Source of the DNA: Pirellula staleyi DSM 6068
GTDB taxonomy: Bacteria; Planctomycetota; Planctomycetia; Pirellulales; Pirellulaceae
Direction: 5' to 3'
Assembly: GCA_945875845.1 (NCBI GenBank)
Contig: CAMCMB010000055.1
Span: forward strand, 1 to 47,615
DNA: 47,615 nucleotides
Position 1 is the first letter of the stretch. Each line of letters starts with the position of its first letter. A model generated the notes under the pieces. It was not told the DNA's origin. It saw only the letters and a list, made by a program, of their open reading frames with translations, and ran no database searches. This document shows positions 37,094-45,646 of this stretch, one piece after another. The position numbers and the translations under genes were made by a program.

Positions 37094-37447
37094 TCAAGTC
37101 GCAGGTTTGCCTACAAGCTTATCGATGAGGTCGTCGAGTTCCTTTCGCTCAATCCCCATTTTCGCGGCAGCTAACGCGAACAGCCTCTTTTCAACTTCGC
37201 TCAACTTACCATCCGCAGCCATGATACGAACCAAGTCGGTCAGCATTGCTATTTGTTCGCCCTTTACCGTCGGCAGCTTAAGTGACGCTTGCTCGCTCAA
37301 CGCGTATGCGACCGCCTTTCCAAGATCTGCTTCGTGCAGTCCCATCTCGCCGCACCGATCAACCAAAAGCGCAATTTCGCTCTCGGAAAGCGCGCCGTCG
37401 GCGGAGGCCATAATGACCAAATTCTTGAGGTGATCCAAATGTTGCAT
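37094..37447 (-). CDS. TerB-like protein
   Basis: 117 residues from ATG 37447 (a TTG far upstream is in frame but adds a stretch without clear homology). The helical repeat LVIMASADGALSESEIALLVDRCGEMGL and the second LVRIMAADGKLSEVEKRLFALAAAKMGI are the TerB/DjlA-like pattern with acidic metal-binding residues in the turns (ADG.LSE.E). These domains are often linked to stress response or membrane processes; the exact role is unknown. The gene is not part of a ter cluster here. Confidence 0.82.
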   Translation of the reverse strand: MQHLDHLKNLVIMASADGALSESEIALLVDRCGEMGLHEADLGKAVAYALSEQASLKLPTVKGEQIAMLTDLVRIMAADGKLSEVEKRLFALAAAKMGIERKELDDLIDKLVGKPAT

Positions 37448-37552
37448 GGTATGAGAGGGTTCCCGCGTTTCAAGTAAGGCTATCAGCAGACTAGCGATGA
37501 TGAGCTTCGATCTATCATAGTCCAACAAAGCAACCTTGAATGCGTCGATCGA

Positions 37553-38089
37553 CTAAAAAGTGCCGACCGCCTCACCATTCGCAGACTCTAATGACGACTC
37601 TGCCGTCTCCAAAGGAGAGATACGAGTCTTCTTGGTAGGCAACGGCACTCTTCGAATTACGAGTGTAACCAAGATGCCATCTTGAACTCTTTCGCCATGC
37701 TGATTGAAGAGTTGTCGGTACCAATGCACCTCTCCATGCCTCCGACCTCGTGCTTGCAAGTCGATGATCTCAGTGATGGCGTGCAGCGAATCCCCGACGA
37801 AAACGGGTTTCGAAAAATTCCAGCTGCGGATGTCGACTAACGCTGCGGTCAAAACGGACGGGGCATTGGAACTCAGACCTGCCAGAATGGAGAGCCCCAA
37901 TAAACCATGTGCGACGGGACGACCAAACGGGCCAGTCGCAGCGAACTCAGAATCGGTATGGAGTGGATCGTGATCGCCGGTCAGATCGGCAAACGAAATC
38001 AGATCGGAAGCGATGATCACTCGCTCTTCACTGGTCCACTTATCACCAATGCCTAATTGTTCGTACGCAAGGGGATCGTTCGTTTTCAT
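37553..38089 (-). CDS. MaoC-like (R)-specific hydratase-type protein
   Basis: 178 residues from ATG 38089. A single hot-dog fold with TGDHDPLHTDSEFA, the hydratase 2 motif with the catalytic Asp and His, then GRPVAHGLLGLSILAGL and VGDSLHAITEI. Such enzymes hydrate enoyl-CoA or dehydrate 3-hydroxyacyl-CoA, in fatty-acid breakdown or PHA supply; the substrate is unknown. The last 30 residues are a variable charged tail. The gene is isolated, with about 100 bases to the TerB-like gene. Confidence 0.88.
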   Translation of the reverse strand: MKTNDPLAYEQLGIGDKWTSEERVIIASDLISFADLTGDHDPLHTDSEFAATGPFGRPVAHGLLGLSILAGLSSNAPSVLTAALVDIRSWNFSKPVFVGDSLHAITEIIDLQARGRRHGEVHWYRQLFNQHGERVQDGILVTLVIRRVPLPTKKTRISPLETAESSLESANGEAVGTF

Positions 38090-38318
38090 CACAAGTTTAT
38101 CTCCATTCAGATGGGCTCGGTGTCCTCAGATCTCTTTGAGACCAATCACCAAGTCGCTGTAAATTCTCGGGCGATAACCCCGTTGTTGCAAGCCCGCTTG
38201 GCGAATATCATGCGCTCGAAACTTGAAAAAGATTCAGCATGCTTGAGTATTTGCTAAATCTTGTCCAGGCTTCGTATTTGGCCCAAATTACCAAGTCCGA
38301 AATGCAAATAGCGTTGTG

Positions 38319-38590
38319 CTAGCGGGCTATTGCTTTAATGGTACGACGGACTTCCAAGTCCGTCGAATTCCACATTGACGGACTTGGAAGTCCGTTGAGT
38401 CTCCCTTAGACACAGCCGACAAAAGTAGCAGGCACGCTCCGCCGTGCCGTTCGCAGTCAAGCTTTTGCAAGGACTCCAGGTGGACGGCGCATGGAATGTG
38501 CCTACTACTTTGACTTTTGTCGGCTGTGTCCCCTTAGACAATAAAGACTTCACAAATTAGACAGCCCGCTAGATAAACGAGGCTTTGAAC
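38319..38590. repeat. Family A palindromic repeat, copy 3, interrupted by a family B element
   Basis: It begins CTAGCGGGCTATTGCTTTAATGG, holds the two 20-bp palindromes (38345-38395), and ends with AGCCCGCTAGATAAACGAGG. Compared with copies 1 and 2 the outer stem has changed sequence (CTAGCGGGCT/AGCCCGCTAG instead of ACGGCTTGTTG/CAACAAGCCG) but is still complementary. The distal ATGGGCGAGAC part of the other copies is missing. A family B copy sits inside at 38409-38530. Confidence 0.8.
38409..38530. repeat. Family B MITE-like element, copy 2, nested in family A copy 3
   Basis: The terminal repeats are GACACAGCCGACA and TGTCGGCTGTGTC, exact complements. The interior is about 90% like copy 1 at 35140. 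Direct repeat CCCTTAGAC flanks it at 38403-38411 and 38531-38539, or CCCTTA if GAC is counted as element. The empty site can be read from family A copies 1 and 2 (CCCTTACTCAATAACG, CCCTTACCCAACAACG). Confidence 0.85.
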
Positions 38591-38740
38591 ATTGATGTCT
38601 AACCAGTGTGATTTCTGAAGAGCTACACGGTCAATGGAATGTGGATGCGTTGGTAGGTCGCCCCTGCCGGGTGCGACCATTTTGCCAGTACCGCGTTCCA
38701 GCGGGCAACATTACGGACACGAGACGCGACTTACCAAGCC

Positions 38741-38995
38741 TCATTCCTCGGGTGGCTTGAACTTGGGTGCTGTCGTTTCTGTCGTTTCCGTTTCATCGTG
38801 AGAAACCGCACGGCTGGATTTTGGCTCATAGGTTTCGACGGCCTGAAACTCTCGCTTGAACTCGTCTACGCTTCGCTTGAGTCCGCGATAAGTCCCACCG
38901 AGGTTGCGAGCCACTTCCGGAAGCTTTGCTCCGAATAACAGCAATGCCACGATGCCAAACAACACCATTTCAAAACCGCCAATGCCACTAAACAT
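38741..38995 (-). CDS. tatA: Sec-independent translocase component TatA/TatB
   Basis: 84 residues. It has an N-terminal membrane helix (GFEMVLFGIVALLLFGAKLPEVARNLG), including the FGxxxLPE hinge, an amphipathic helix (GGTYRGLKRSVDEFKREF), then an acidic/Thr-rich tail. It forms the pore or TatB-like part of the twin-arginine exporter that moves folded proteins. A second TatA-type gene precedes it by eight bases. No tatC is in the window. Confidence 0.88.
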   Translation of the reverse strand: MFSGIGGFEMVLFGIVALLLFGAKLPEVARNLGGTYRGLKRSVDEFKREFQAVETYEPKSSRAVSHDETETTETTAPKFKPPEE

Positions 38996-39003
38996 AGGCG
39001 GAA

Positions 39004-39180
39004 CTAGCTCTTTTTCTCTGTGTCATTCGTCAAATCCGAATCTTCGTCGCGCATGCCTTTTTTGAATTCGGTTGCACTTCGACCAAGATTCCGCATCAAC
39101 GTGGGTAACCGAGCGCTGCCAAAGAGCACCATGGCAACCACCAAGAATATCAACAACTCGGTTTGGCCAATGCCGAACAT
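39004..39180 (-). CDS. tatA: TatA-type translocase component
   Basis: 58 residues from ATG 39180 (MFGIGQTELL); the longer open frame has no Tat-like sequence before this. FLVVAMVLFGSARLPTLMRNLGRSATEFKKGM gives the membrane helix, hinge and amphipathic helix of TatA. It is shorter than its neighbour and differs at the hinge (ARLP versus AKLPE), so the two may act as separate TatA/TatB- or TatA/TatE-like subunits. The eight-base gap suggests co-translation. Confidence 0.88.
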   Translation of the reverse strand: MFGIGQTELLIFLVVAMVLFGSARLPTLMRNLGRSATEFKKGMRDEDSDLTNDTEKKS

Positions 39181-39334
39181 AGGGGGGTTCCAGTTGGAGG
39201 GAGGGCTGAGTAGGTATGGGGACTGTAAAAGCAATCTTAATCCCGTCCTCCCATTCTATTGGCCCATCCCAAAGTGTCAAACGTTCGGGTGAGTTGGCGT
39301 AAAAGAAACATTGTCGAATGGATTGAAAATCAAT

Positions 39335-39395
39335 GGGAGAGCGAGGCTCCTGCCGAGCTATTTACACAATAGTTCGGCAGGAGCCTCACCCTCCC
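39335..39395. repeat. Long hairpin (about 25-bp imperfect stem)
   Basis: GGGAGAGCGAGGCTCCTGCC pairs with GGCAGGAGCCTCACCCTCCC across a short AT-rich loop. It lies between tat and the next gene and is followed at 39425-39452 by the AACCGGACGCTAGCGCGTTC unit. No T-run follows; it may still end transcripts from the minus-strand gene 39484 or be a repeat. Confidence 0.75.
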
Positions 39396-39483
39396 ACTAC
39401 CAATGAATTGGTTGGGCGAGGCATAAACCGGACGCTAGCGCGTTCCGGCTGATTCGAAATGGTTCAGACGTTGCCAAAAGCTG

Positions 39484-40431
39484 CTATTCCACCTTCTTTT
39501 TGATGGAAGTTTGCAACCAATCATGAAAGGAAAGTTTCAGCTTGCCCTGCTGCTTGGCAATCTCGGTATTCATTTTGAGGACTAATTTTTCGCGATAGTC
39601 CTCAAGCCGCTTGTCCAATACCTCTCGTATCCCTTTTCCCAAAAGTTCCGCCAATGGGCCTTGGATCTGACTGATGCGTTGCACGCTGAATTCCTTCACT
39701 GACACCGTGGCGTCCGTCACAACGGGTCGAAATTCCACATCCGGGGGGATCTTCAACGGGTTCACAAGGACTTGAATATCGCACACCACGTTGAGCTCAA
39801 TCGTCGATTCCGCATTGGCAGAGACACTGATCCATTGAAAATCGCGTTGCCATTGGCTAACTCTGCCAAAAAGTTTCACTGGGGCGACGACTTGAGTGAC
39901 AACCCGAATCGACCCTTTCGGCGGAAACTCAATGTGCCGAATGTTGACTTGCAACTTTTCTGCAGGTTCGATGAACTCAATGAAATAGCGAGACCAAGTC
40001 CCATGATTGACAGTCTTCTTCTTGCGTTTGGTCTCCACTTTCCAACCTTCGAGTCGAAAGTCGATCCCATCGAAGACGTCTTTTTTCTTGCCCCATTTTC
40101 GATTGTCTTCAAAATTGGGGGGCAAATTTCGAAGCACCAACCATCGTACCCAAGAGGACAACTCTTGTTTTTCATCTGCAGTGGCTGGCACAATCACTTG
40201 ATCCAATGAGTCTGGTAAAGCCAAGTTTTGTGGTGTGGGCCTTTCCTCTGCGGGAATACTGTCAGTATCAAAGAAATCGCGCAAGTCAGGCGAATTGGAA
40301 ACGGGCTCGGAAGGCTCCTGTCCATATCCCAGCATCGCAGAAAAAAATAAGCTCGCCATGCCGAGATGCCTGATTTTATTCAAGATTCGCCAGCGATTGA
40401 CCATCCAGTCGTAAGGCATCCAAGTTCCCAT
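39484..40431 (-). CDS. Conserved secreted protein of unknown function
   Basis: Up to 315 residues. Several in-frame starts exist (40431, 40419, 40404, 40359); the one near 40359 would begin directly at a signal peptide (MASLFFSAMLGYGQE). The mature protein has an acidic N-terminal stretch (DLRDFFDTDSIPAEERPTPQNL), then beta-rich segments and a helical C-terminus (LLGKGIREVLDKRLEDYREKLVLKMNTEIAKQQGK). No family is recognised. It is divergent from the cytochrome-propeller-azurin gene, with about 80 bases between. Confidence 0.65.
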   Translation of the reverse strand: MGTWMPYDWMVNRWRILNKIRHLGMASLFFSAMLGYGQEPSEPVSNSPDLRDFFDTDSIPAEERPTPQNLALPDSLDQVIVPATADEKQELSSWVRWLVLRNLPPNFEDNRKWGKKKDVFDGIDFRLEGWKVETKRKKKTVNHGTWSRYFIEFIEPAEKLQVNIRHIEFPPKGSIRVVTQVVAPVKLFGRVSQWQRDFQWISVSANAESTIELNVVCDIQVLVNPLKIPPDVEFRPVVTDATVSVKEFSVQRISQIQGPLAELLGKGIREVLDKRLEDYREKLVLKMNTEIAKQQGKLKLSFHDWLQTSIKKKVE

Positions 40432-40510
40432 TAGCTAGAATGACAGCCGAGCAGCGAATTCCATCTCGGCCTAACCATTGCCAAACCCTCTTAGTTTAGA
40501 AGTTCGTGGA

Positions 40511-43500
40511 ATGCAAGCACAAGATCACTTTGAACTATCCAGGAGCCTCTGTCACTCCCTATTGAAATCTTCGACGGGTAGATTTTGCTCTACCGCTCGC
40601 CGCATGGTTCTTGCGTTTTTGTCCGCGTGGATTCCGTTTGCTTGTGCGATCGGCCAGACTACGGACCCTGTCCTATCAGAGCCTTTCTCGCAGGAGAAAG
40701 TCGATGATCTTGTTTTACGCTCATCCGCAAACGGAAATTTTGAACGCGGCTTAAGCGTTTATACGCAAGCCAAGGCCGCATGTTTTTCGTGCCATCGCAT
40801 CGGATCCGCAGGAGGAATCATTGGCCCAGATCTCACCCTGACTTCGAAACAGCGAACACCCTCTCAGTTGGCGGAAAGCTTGCTATGGCCCAATCGTGAG
40901 GTGGCTCCTGAATATCAAAGTGTCAAAATCGTAACGTCGGAGGGAGCATTCCTGACAGGCTATGTTTCGGGTCAGGATTCCACGGAAAAAACACTCGTCT
41001 TGAGGGACCCTGCAACGCAGGTTTTGACCAAAATCGATCGTGCAGATATCGAGAGTCAAGCCAACGGAATTTCCTTGATGCCGATGGGCTTGGTCGATTC
41101 GCTCAACGACCAAAATCAAGCCGATCTATTAGCCTTTTTGGTCGGACTCGGAACAAGAGCCGATCTAGATTTGCCAGCCATCGAAGCGGCGGTTCGATCC
41201 GCAAACACCCATGAGCCGGCCACCTTTCCGTTGGTTCGCGAGCCCATTCATCCGGAACAACACCCCGCTCGGACCGAGCGAGTCAATCGTGACCGCATCT
41301 ATGACTTTTACACCAAGCAAGCCACGTTTTTCTCCGGACAAGTGAATCGTCCAAGGTTGCTGGCTCCGTTTCCAGGAGTCGATGGAACGACGTTCGGGCA
41401 TTGGGGCAATCAAGATGAAGCTTACTGGCAAGGCGAGGAGATGAACGCGTCGGTTCAAGGGCTCGTCTTGTGCAATGTCCTAGTCACAAATCCCAAGCCG
41501 ATTGCGAGAGCCGTGTGCTTTCGACTTGGACCCAATCGAGCTTGGTCCGCTTGCTTTAACCCAGAGACGTTCGCATATGAAAAATTCTGGAGCGGCGGAT
41601 TCGTCAAATACTCCAACGTGCGACATGGACTGATGGACGGAGTGCGAATATCGGGTAAGGAATTGGGACTTCCCAAAGAATCGCGTTCGATTCGGGAGTT
41701 GATGCCACAGTTGGCGAACGCTCAGATTCAATACCGTGGTTACTACGTCCACCGTGATCAGATCTTGTTTTCCTACTCGGCAAACGGAGTCGAGTACATC
41801 GATGCGCCCTCCGTCGCAAAGGGAACGTTTAAACGCATTGTTGCACCGAAAGCGTCACACCCACTGAGAAATCTGCTCGCAGGTGGCCCAGTGCAGTGGC
41901 CTCAAAAGATTGAAACTCCGATAACGCTCGGAACGGGGGATGGGTTCGCGATCGACACCATCGGTTTACCGGTCAACAACCCGTGGAAGACGCTGTTGTA
42001 TTGCGGCGATCACGCATTTCTTAGCGATGGGTCTGGAATTGTCGTCACCTTGCAAGGCGACGTCTGGCGAGTTCAAGGAATCGCATTCGATCCTAGCAAA
42101 TCGAGCGAAAAACCGGGTTCGCAGGTCCAATCCAAAGCGAGTTGGCGGCGCATCGCAAGCGGTTTGCACCAAGCGTTGGGCGTGGTTGTGCATGAGGACC
42201 GTATTTATGTGCTTGGTCGAAATCAAATCACTCGTCTCAACGATCTGAACGGCGACGGCGAATGCGACTGGTATGAGTGTTTTTCGAATGCGTTCAAAAC
42301 CTCGCCCGGTGGGCACGACTACATTTGCGGCTTGCAGCGCGATTCGAGTGGCAACTTCTACATCGCGTCTGGCAATCAAGGGATCGTTCAAATTTCAAAC
42401 GATGGCAAAGACGCGAAAGTGATCGCGACCGGTCTCCGAAATCCGGACGGTTTCGGGATTCTACCCGATGGCACGTTGACGGTGCCCGCATCCGAAGGAG
42501 ATTGGACTCCTGCATCGATGATCTATCAAATTAGCCCAAAGAGCAGTAGCACCAACCCAGCAGCAGACTTTGAATCCAACCCGCCACCCTTTTATGGTCA
42601 CAAGGGGCCGCGAGAAGGTCAGCCGATTGAACTCCCGCTCGTGTATTTGCCTCGCGGGTTAGACAATTCGAGCGGCGGACAAGTTTGGGTCGACGATGCT
42701 CGAATGGGACCGTTGAATGAAAACATCGTGCATACCTCGTACGGCGCCGGCCGAGCCTTCCTGGTTTTGCGAGATCAAGTCGGTGAACGATGGCAAGGAG
42801 CTTTGGTGGTATTGCCAGGCGAATACCGATCTGGAGTGCATCGCGCGCACGTCAACAAGAAAGACGGCTTGCTTTATTTATCTGGCATGAACGGTTGGGG
42901 ATCGTACACGCCCGATCCGGGTTGCTTTCAACGACTTCGCTACACGGGCCAAGACGTACAAATGCCCAGCGGTTTCCATGTCCACGGAAATGGAATCGCG
43001 ATTCGATTTCGCAAGCCGATCGACGGCGACTATGCGGAGAAGGCTTCGCTCCATTTTGCACAATGCTGGAACTACCGCTATTCGCCCGGTTATGGGTCCA
43101 AGGAATACTCTGTTTTGCATCCACCCATGATCGGCCATGATGCGTTGACGATCGCAGCCTCGCACGTCCTGGACGATGGTTTCACGCTCTTCCTTGAGAT
43201 TCCTGAACTCCAATTGTGCAGCCAAATGCACCTACGAGTTCAAGTTGCAAAAGAAGAGTGGCATGAACTGTTTGCGACCGTGCACGCCATGGACAGCGAT
43301 CGCACCGATATCGCGAACTATCAGCCTCAAAAAGACAAAGTCATTCAGCCGCATCCGATGGTTCGCGATTTGGAATGGCTCAACCGGAGCATTCCAAACC
43401 CCTGGCTAAAACCAATAGGCCAGGCAAGGGGGTTGCGGATTGAATCGAGAGATAACTTGCAATTTTCGACCAAGACCTTTGAAGTGAAAGCGGGCGAAAA

Positions 43501-43795
43501 GATTCAGCTTACGTTTGCAAATCCAGATGTGGTTCCGCACAACTGGGCGCTGCTTCAGCCTGGCACGCTTGAGAAAATTGGAGAAATGACGAATCGATTG
43601 GTGAATGATCCAGACGCTTATTTACGGCACTACGTCCCGGAGAGCAAGGACGTGATTTGCTACACGGATATCGTCAACCCAAAGGAAGAGTTCACTATCT
43701 ACTTCGAGGCCCCAAAGAAGCCGGGAAGATATCCCTATTTGTGCACCTTCCCCGGCCATTGGATGGTTATGAACGGCGAACTCATTGTTAAGTAG
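40511..43795 (+). CDS. Planctomycete cytochrome c / propeller / azurin-like fusion protein
   Basis: 1094 residues from ATG 40511 (TTG 40478 and ATG 40604 are alternatives). A signal peptide precedes a class I cytochrome c domain with CFSCH (Cys91, Cys94, His95) and a possible Met ligand in LMPMGLVD. Next is a DUF6797-like domain (about 230-470), then a six-bladed propeller as in soluble glucose dehydrogenase-like proteins (DLNGDGECDWYE, LQRDSSGNFYIAS, GLRNPDGFGILPDG). The C-terminal 120 residues are cupredoxin-like: VVPHNWAL supplies one His, and CTFPGHWMVM supplies Cys, His at +5 and Met at +9, as in azurin. It is probably an extracytoplasmic redox protein that can pass electrons between a sugar-type oxidation site, heme and copper. 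Confidence 0.85.
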   Translation: MQAQDHFELSRSLCHSLLKSSTGRFCSTARRMVLAFLSAWIPFACAIGQTTDPVLSEPFSQEKVDDLVLRSSANGNFERGLSVYTQAKAACFSCHRIGSAGGIIGPDLTLTSKQRTPSQLAESLLWPNREVAPEYQSVKIVTSEGAFLTGYVSGQDSTEKTLVLRDPATQVLTKIDRADIESQANGISLMPMGLVDSLNDQNQADLLAFLVGLGTRADLDLPAIEAAVRSANTHEPATFPLVREPIHPEQHPARTERVNRDRIYDFYTKQATFFSGQVNRPRLLAPFPGVDGTTFGHWGNQDEAYWQGEEMNASVQGLVLCNVLVTNPKPIARAVCFRLGPNRAWSACFNPETFAYEKFWSGGFVKYSNVRHGLMDGVRISGKELGLPKESRSIRELMPQLANAQIQYRGYYVHRDQILFSYSANGVEYIDAPSVAKGTFKRIVAPKASHPLRNLLAGGPVQWPQKIETPITLGTGDGFAIDTIGLPVNNPWKTLLYCGDHAFLSDGSGIVVTLQGDVWRVQGIAFDPSKSSEKPGSQVQSKASWRRIASGLHQALGVVVHEDRIYVLGRNQITRLNDLNGDGECDWYECFSNAFKTSPGGHDYICGLQRDSSGNFYIASGNQGIVQISNDGKDAKVIATGLRNPDGFGILPDGTLTVPASEGDWTPASMIYQISPKSSSTNPAADFESNPPPFYGHKGPREGQPIELPLVYLPRGLDNSSGGQVWVDDARMGPLNENIVHTSYGAGRAFLVLRDQVGERWQGALVVLPGEYRSGVHRAHVNKKDGLLYLSGMNGWGSYTPDPGCFQRLRYTGQDVQMPSGFHVHGNGIAIRFRKPIDGDYAEKASLHFAQCWNYRYSPGYGSKEYSVLHPPMIGHDALTIAASHVLDDGFTLFLEIPELQLCSQMHLRVQVAKEEWHELFATVHAMDSDRTDIANYQPQKDKVIQPHPMVRDLEWLNRSIPNPWLKPIGQARGLRIESRDNLQFSTKTFEVKAGEKIQLTFANPDVVPHNWALLQPGTLEKIGEMTNRLVNDPDAYLRHYVPESKDVICYTDIVNPKEEFTIYFEAPKKPGRYPYLCTFPGHWMVMNGELIVK

Positions 43796-44024
43796 CGGAA
43801 CGGAGCAGGCTAATGCCAACTATTAAGACCGTCGCAGACCCCTGTTTCCTGTTTCCTTTTCCCTTTTCCACTCTTGGACTCGCTAGCGTTTTGGGTTTTG
43901 TCTCCAAGGTTTGATCAATCTCCAAAATAACCCGAATCTAGTCAACCAGAATCAAGTTGGCCTGCATTGGGTATGTGGTGTATACTTGGGTAAGTCAGTG
44001 CATTTTCGAGCAAAGGGCATTCAA
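43796..44024. promoter_or_regulatory. Possible promoter of the vapB-like gene
   Basis: TTGGCC at 43957 and TATACT at 43981 with 18 bases between fit a weak sigma-70-type promoter 40 bases before the antitoxin-type start. The rest of the gap holds a pyrimidine-rich run (about 43843-43875) and no gene. Confidence 0.35.
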
Positions 44025-44315
44025 ATGAACATGATCCAAGCTGTGGTAAGTAATGGGATAATCGAAATCAAGGCTCCAGCCGAGATCCACGACGGTGAGA
44101 TAGTCTCTGTCTTGGTCGTAGGCCATGCGATTGCCGAAGATCCGATGACGGACCAAGAGATCACTCAGGCCCTCAAAGCCATCGATGAATTCAACGACGC
44201 GTTTCCAGTTCAAGAAGACGGCGAAGATTTAAGCGAAGCTGCTCGGGTGGCAGGAAAACTCGAAAAGAGCGAGTTCATGGACAACGCAAACAAACTGAAG
44301 AGGATGTTCGATTGA
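44025..44315 (+). CDS. Antitoxin-like protein (VapB type, DUF104-like)
   Basis: 96 residues from ATG 44025, with AAGGG about seven bases upstream; the longer open frame adds unrelated sequence. MIQAVVSNGIIEIKAPAEIHDGEIVSVLV is the short beta-rich N-terminal module of DUF104/AF2212-like antitoxins, which bind DNA. The C-terminal half is acidic and helical, suited to block a toxin. The stop overlaps the start of the broken PIN toxin (TTGA). Confidence 0.72.
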   Translation: MNMIQAVVSNGIIEIKAPAEIHDGEIVSVLVVGHAIAEDPMTDQEITQALKAIDEFNDAFPVQEDGEDLSEAARVAGKLEKSEFMDNANKLKRMFD

Positions 44316-44712
44316 AGCGAATTCTCCTTGATTCAGGCGTGCTAAGCGATTTTGTAAATCGACGGAGAGGCATCCCGACAAGATTCGAGGCTACGCTTCG
44401 CAGGGAATACGTGTGGGTACCTGCGTTCCAGTGCTTGCTGAGATTGTCGCCGGTATCGAGTGCAGTCAAAGCCGCGATCGAAACATGAAGGCTTTGATGG
44501 CTTCGATTAAACCGATGAAGATTTGGCCGTTTGACGAATGAGCCGCTTTCAGGTTCGGCGAGATCTTCGCAGAACTTAAAAAACAAGGTCGCCCAATGCA
44601 AGTGGTCGACATCATGGTGGCATCCATCGCAGTGAATCGCGGAAGTTGTCTTGTTGCAACTACTGATTCAGACCTAAAAGCGATTTCGGGAATAGATGTC
44701 GAGATCTGGTAG
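44312..44712 (+). pseudogene. vapC: PIN-domain toxin (VapC type), disabled by frameshift and nonsense
   Basis: From TTG 44312 the frame gives RILLDSGVLSDFVNRRRG, a PIN N-terminus with its first acidic residue. It then leaves the PIN pattern near 44390, where the expected continuation (VPVLAEIVAGIE) appears in another frame. In that second frame a TGA at 44539-44541 interrupts MKIWPFDE-AAFRFGEIFAELKKQGRPMQ, after which the pattern continues with VDIMVASIAVNRG, LVATTDSDL and ISGIDVEIW to 44712. There are thus at least two lesions. The antitoxin remains intact, a common state after toxin loss. Confidence 0.75.
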
Positions 44713-45094
44713 CATCGCACGGGTTTCTCGCGATGAGCGGACTGAAAATCGATGCATCATTTGCGACAAGCGGGACAAATGACTGGTGAGTCACGTATCT
44801 TCCGAATTCCATGGCATTTACCAGAACATAGCGAAAGGAACACAGAGTGGTGTCCCCATGGGCCCCCCGTCTGGGCAAACTGTCCGAACCAACCGGGCAT
44901 CCATTTGATGTCATTAGGGTGAAGTCGAGATTGGTTCAGTTGATCCCGAAAGAGTTCTAGGCCCACGTTTTCCTCGTACTCTCAAATGAGTGGATTTACT
45001 TCACGTCGCGAAAAGAAACCCGCGGGTTTGAATTTTCCAGAGCAGGGGGTTGTTGTCAAATTAACCATGTGCGGTTTTTTGTCGCGGTATTTTG

Positions 45095-45120
45095 CACGGC
45101 TCAGCCGTGTTTTCTCTCTT
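45095..45120 (+). terminator. Candidate intrinsic terminator
   Basis: CACGG CTCAG CCGTG followed by TTTTCTCTCTTTT. The stem is short, five pairs with a five-base loop, so strength is doubtful. It would end transcripts from the left on the + strand. Confidence 0.4.
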
Positions 45121-45263
45121 TTCTACCTCAGCTCACCGACGTAGACTGGATTTTCCCCCTCAACTCAGGCGGGGAGAATCTATTGTTCCCTCTACCTAGT
45201 GGCGTTTCGATCTCGGCTGAAACTTCGAGTGCCAATGAGTAGCGATGACATCACGGCTTTGGT

Positions 45264-45279
45264 TGGCACTTCAATTGCT
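45264..45279 (+). promoter_or_regulatory. Sigma-54-type promoter-like site
   Basis: TGGCAC TTCAA TTGCT matches the -24/-12 consensus (TGGCAC, five bases, TTGCW) at every conserved position. No gene begins within the next 350 bases on the + strand, so it may be chance or drive an untranslated RNA. Confidence 0.3.
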
Positions 45280-45389
45280 TGGGCGAATTGACTCGATGAC
45301 TTTGTGCCTTCGTGACTTTGTGAGAGACAACTCATCCCGTTCTCGCTTGCGACTCAAAACAATAGCGACCGAGTTCCTCATGTTCCGAG

Positions 45390-45442
45390 ATGGTCACCGC
45401 TAGACGCGGTAGCCATCTCTTGGGGTATCGACACCCAAGCCA
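45390..45442. repeat. Two adjacent small hairpins
   Basis: AGATGGTCACCGC and its imperfect partner GCGGTAGCCATCT, followed at once by CTTGGGGTATCGACACCCAAG, which folds on its own. They lie in a gene-free zone and may be repeat arms. Confidence 0.5.
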
Positions 45443-45471
45443 ATTCCCTCATGGCAAGCGCAGTGCGTCAC

Positions 45472-45532
45472 GCCCTCACCCCCAGCCCCTCTCCCGCGCG
45501 CGGGAGAGGGGTGCCGAAGGCGGGGTGAGGGC
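45472..45532. repeat. GCCCTCACCCC-type palindrome
   Basis: GCCCTCACCCCCAGCCCCTC, then CCGCGCGCGG, then GAGAGGGGTGCCGAAGGCGG and GGTGAGGGC. Near-identical palindromes occur in many bacterial genomes as intergenic repeats. It can form a very stable GC-rich hairpin. Confidence 0.75.
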
Positions 45533-45646
45533 TTGCTGGCAGGCCAAGATGCTATCGGGTACCATTAGGCAACTGGAATCGGCTCCAGCACCTCGTACTC
45601 GAAACCTGACGGCTGCTCGAAGAGCCACTTGATGGAATCAGACAAG

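Larger units (their letters stand above)
44713..45646. other. Gene-poor region before the cassette array
   Basis: No convincing gene is seen. It contains a G/C-rich segment near 44845-44875, a terminator-like hairpin at 45095, a TGGCAC-N5-TTGCT site at 45264, a hairpin pair at 45390-45440, and a widespread-type palindrome at 45472-45532. Its composition and repeat content suggest a much rearranged intercalary region. Confidence 0.45.

Noticed and set aside
44830-44890. Possible fourth attC-like site (GGAACACAGAGTGGTG)
   Set aside because: The left part resembles attC-like site 1, but no complementary right arm lies within 150 bases.
45207-45285. AGTGCCAA / TTGGCACT inverted repeat as an attC-like site
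   Set aside because: The arms are short, there is no extra base in one arm, and no AAC/GTT cores at the ends.
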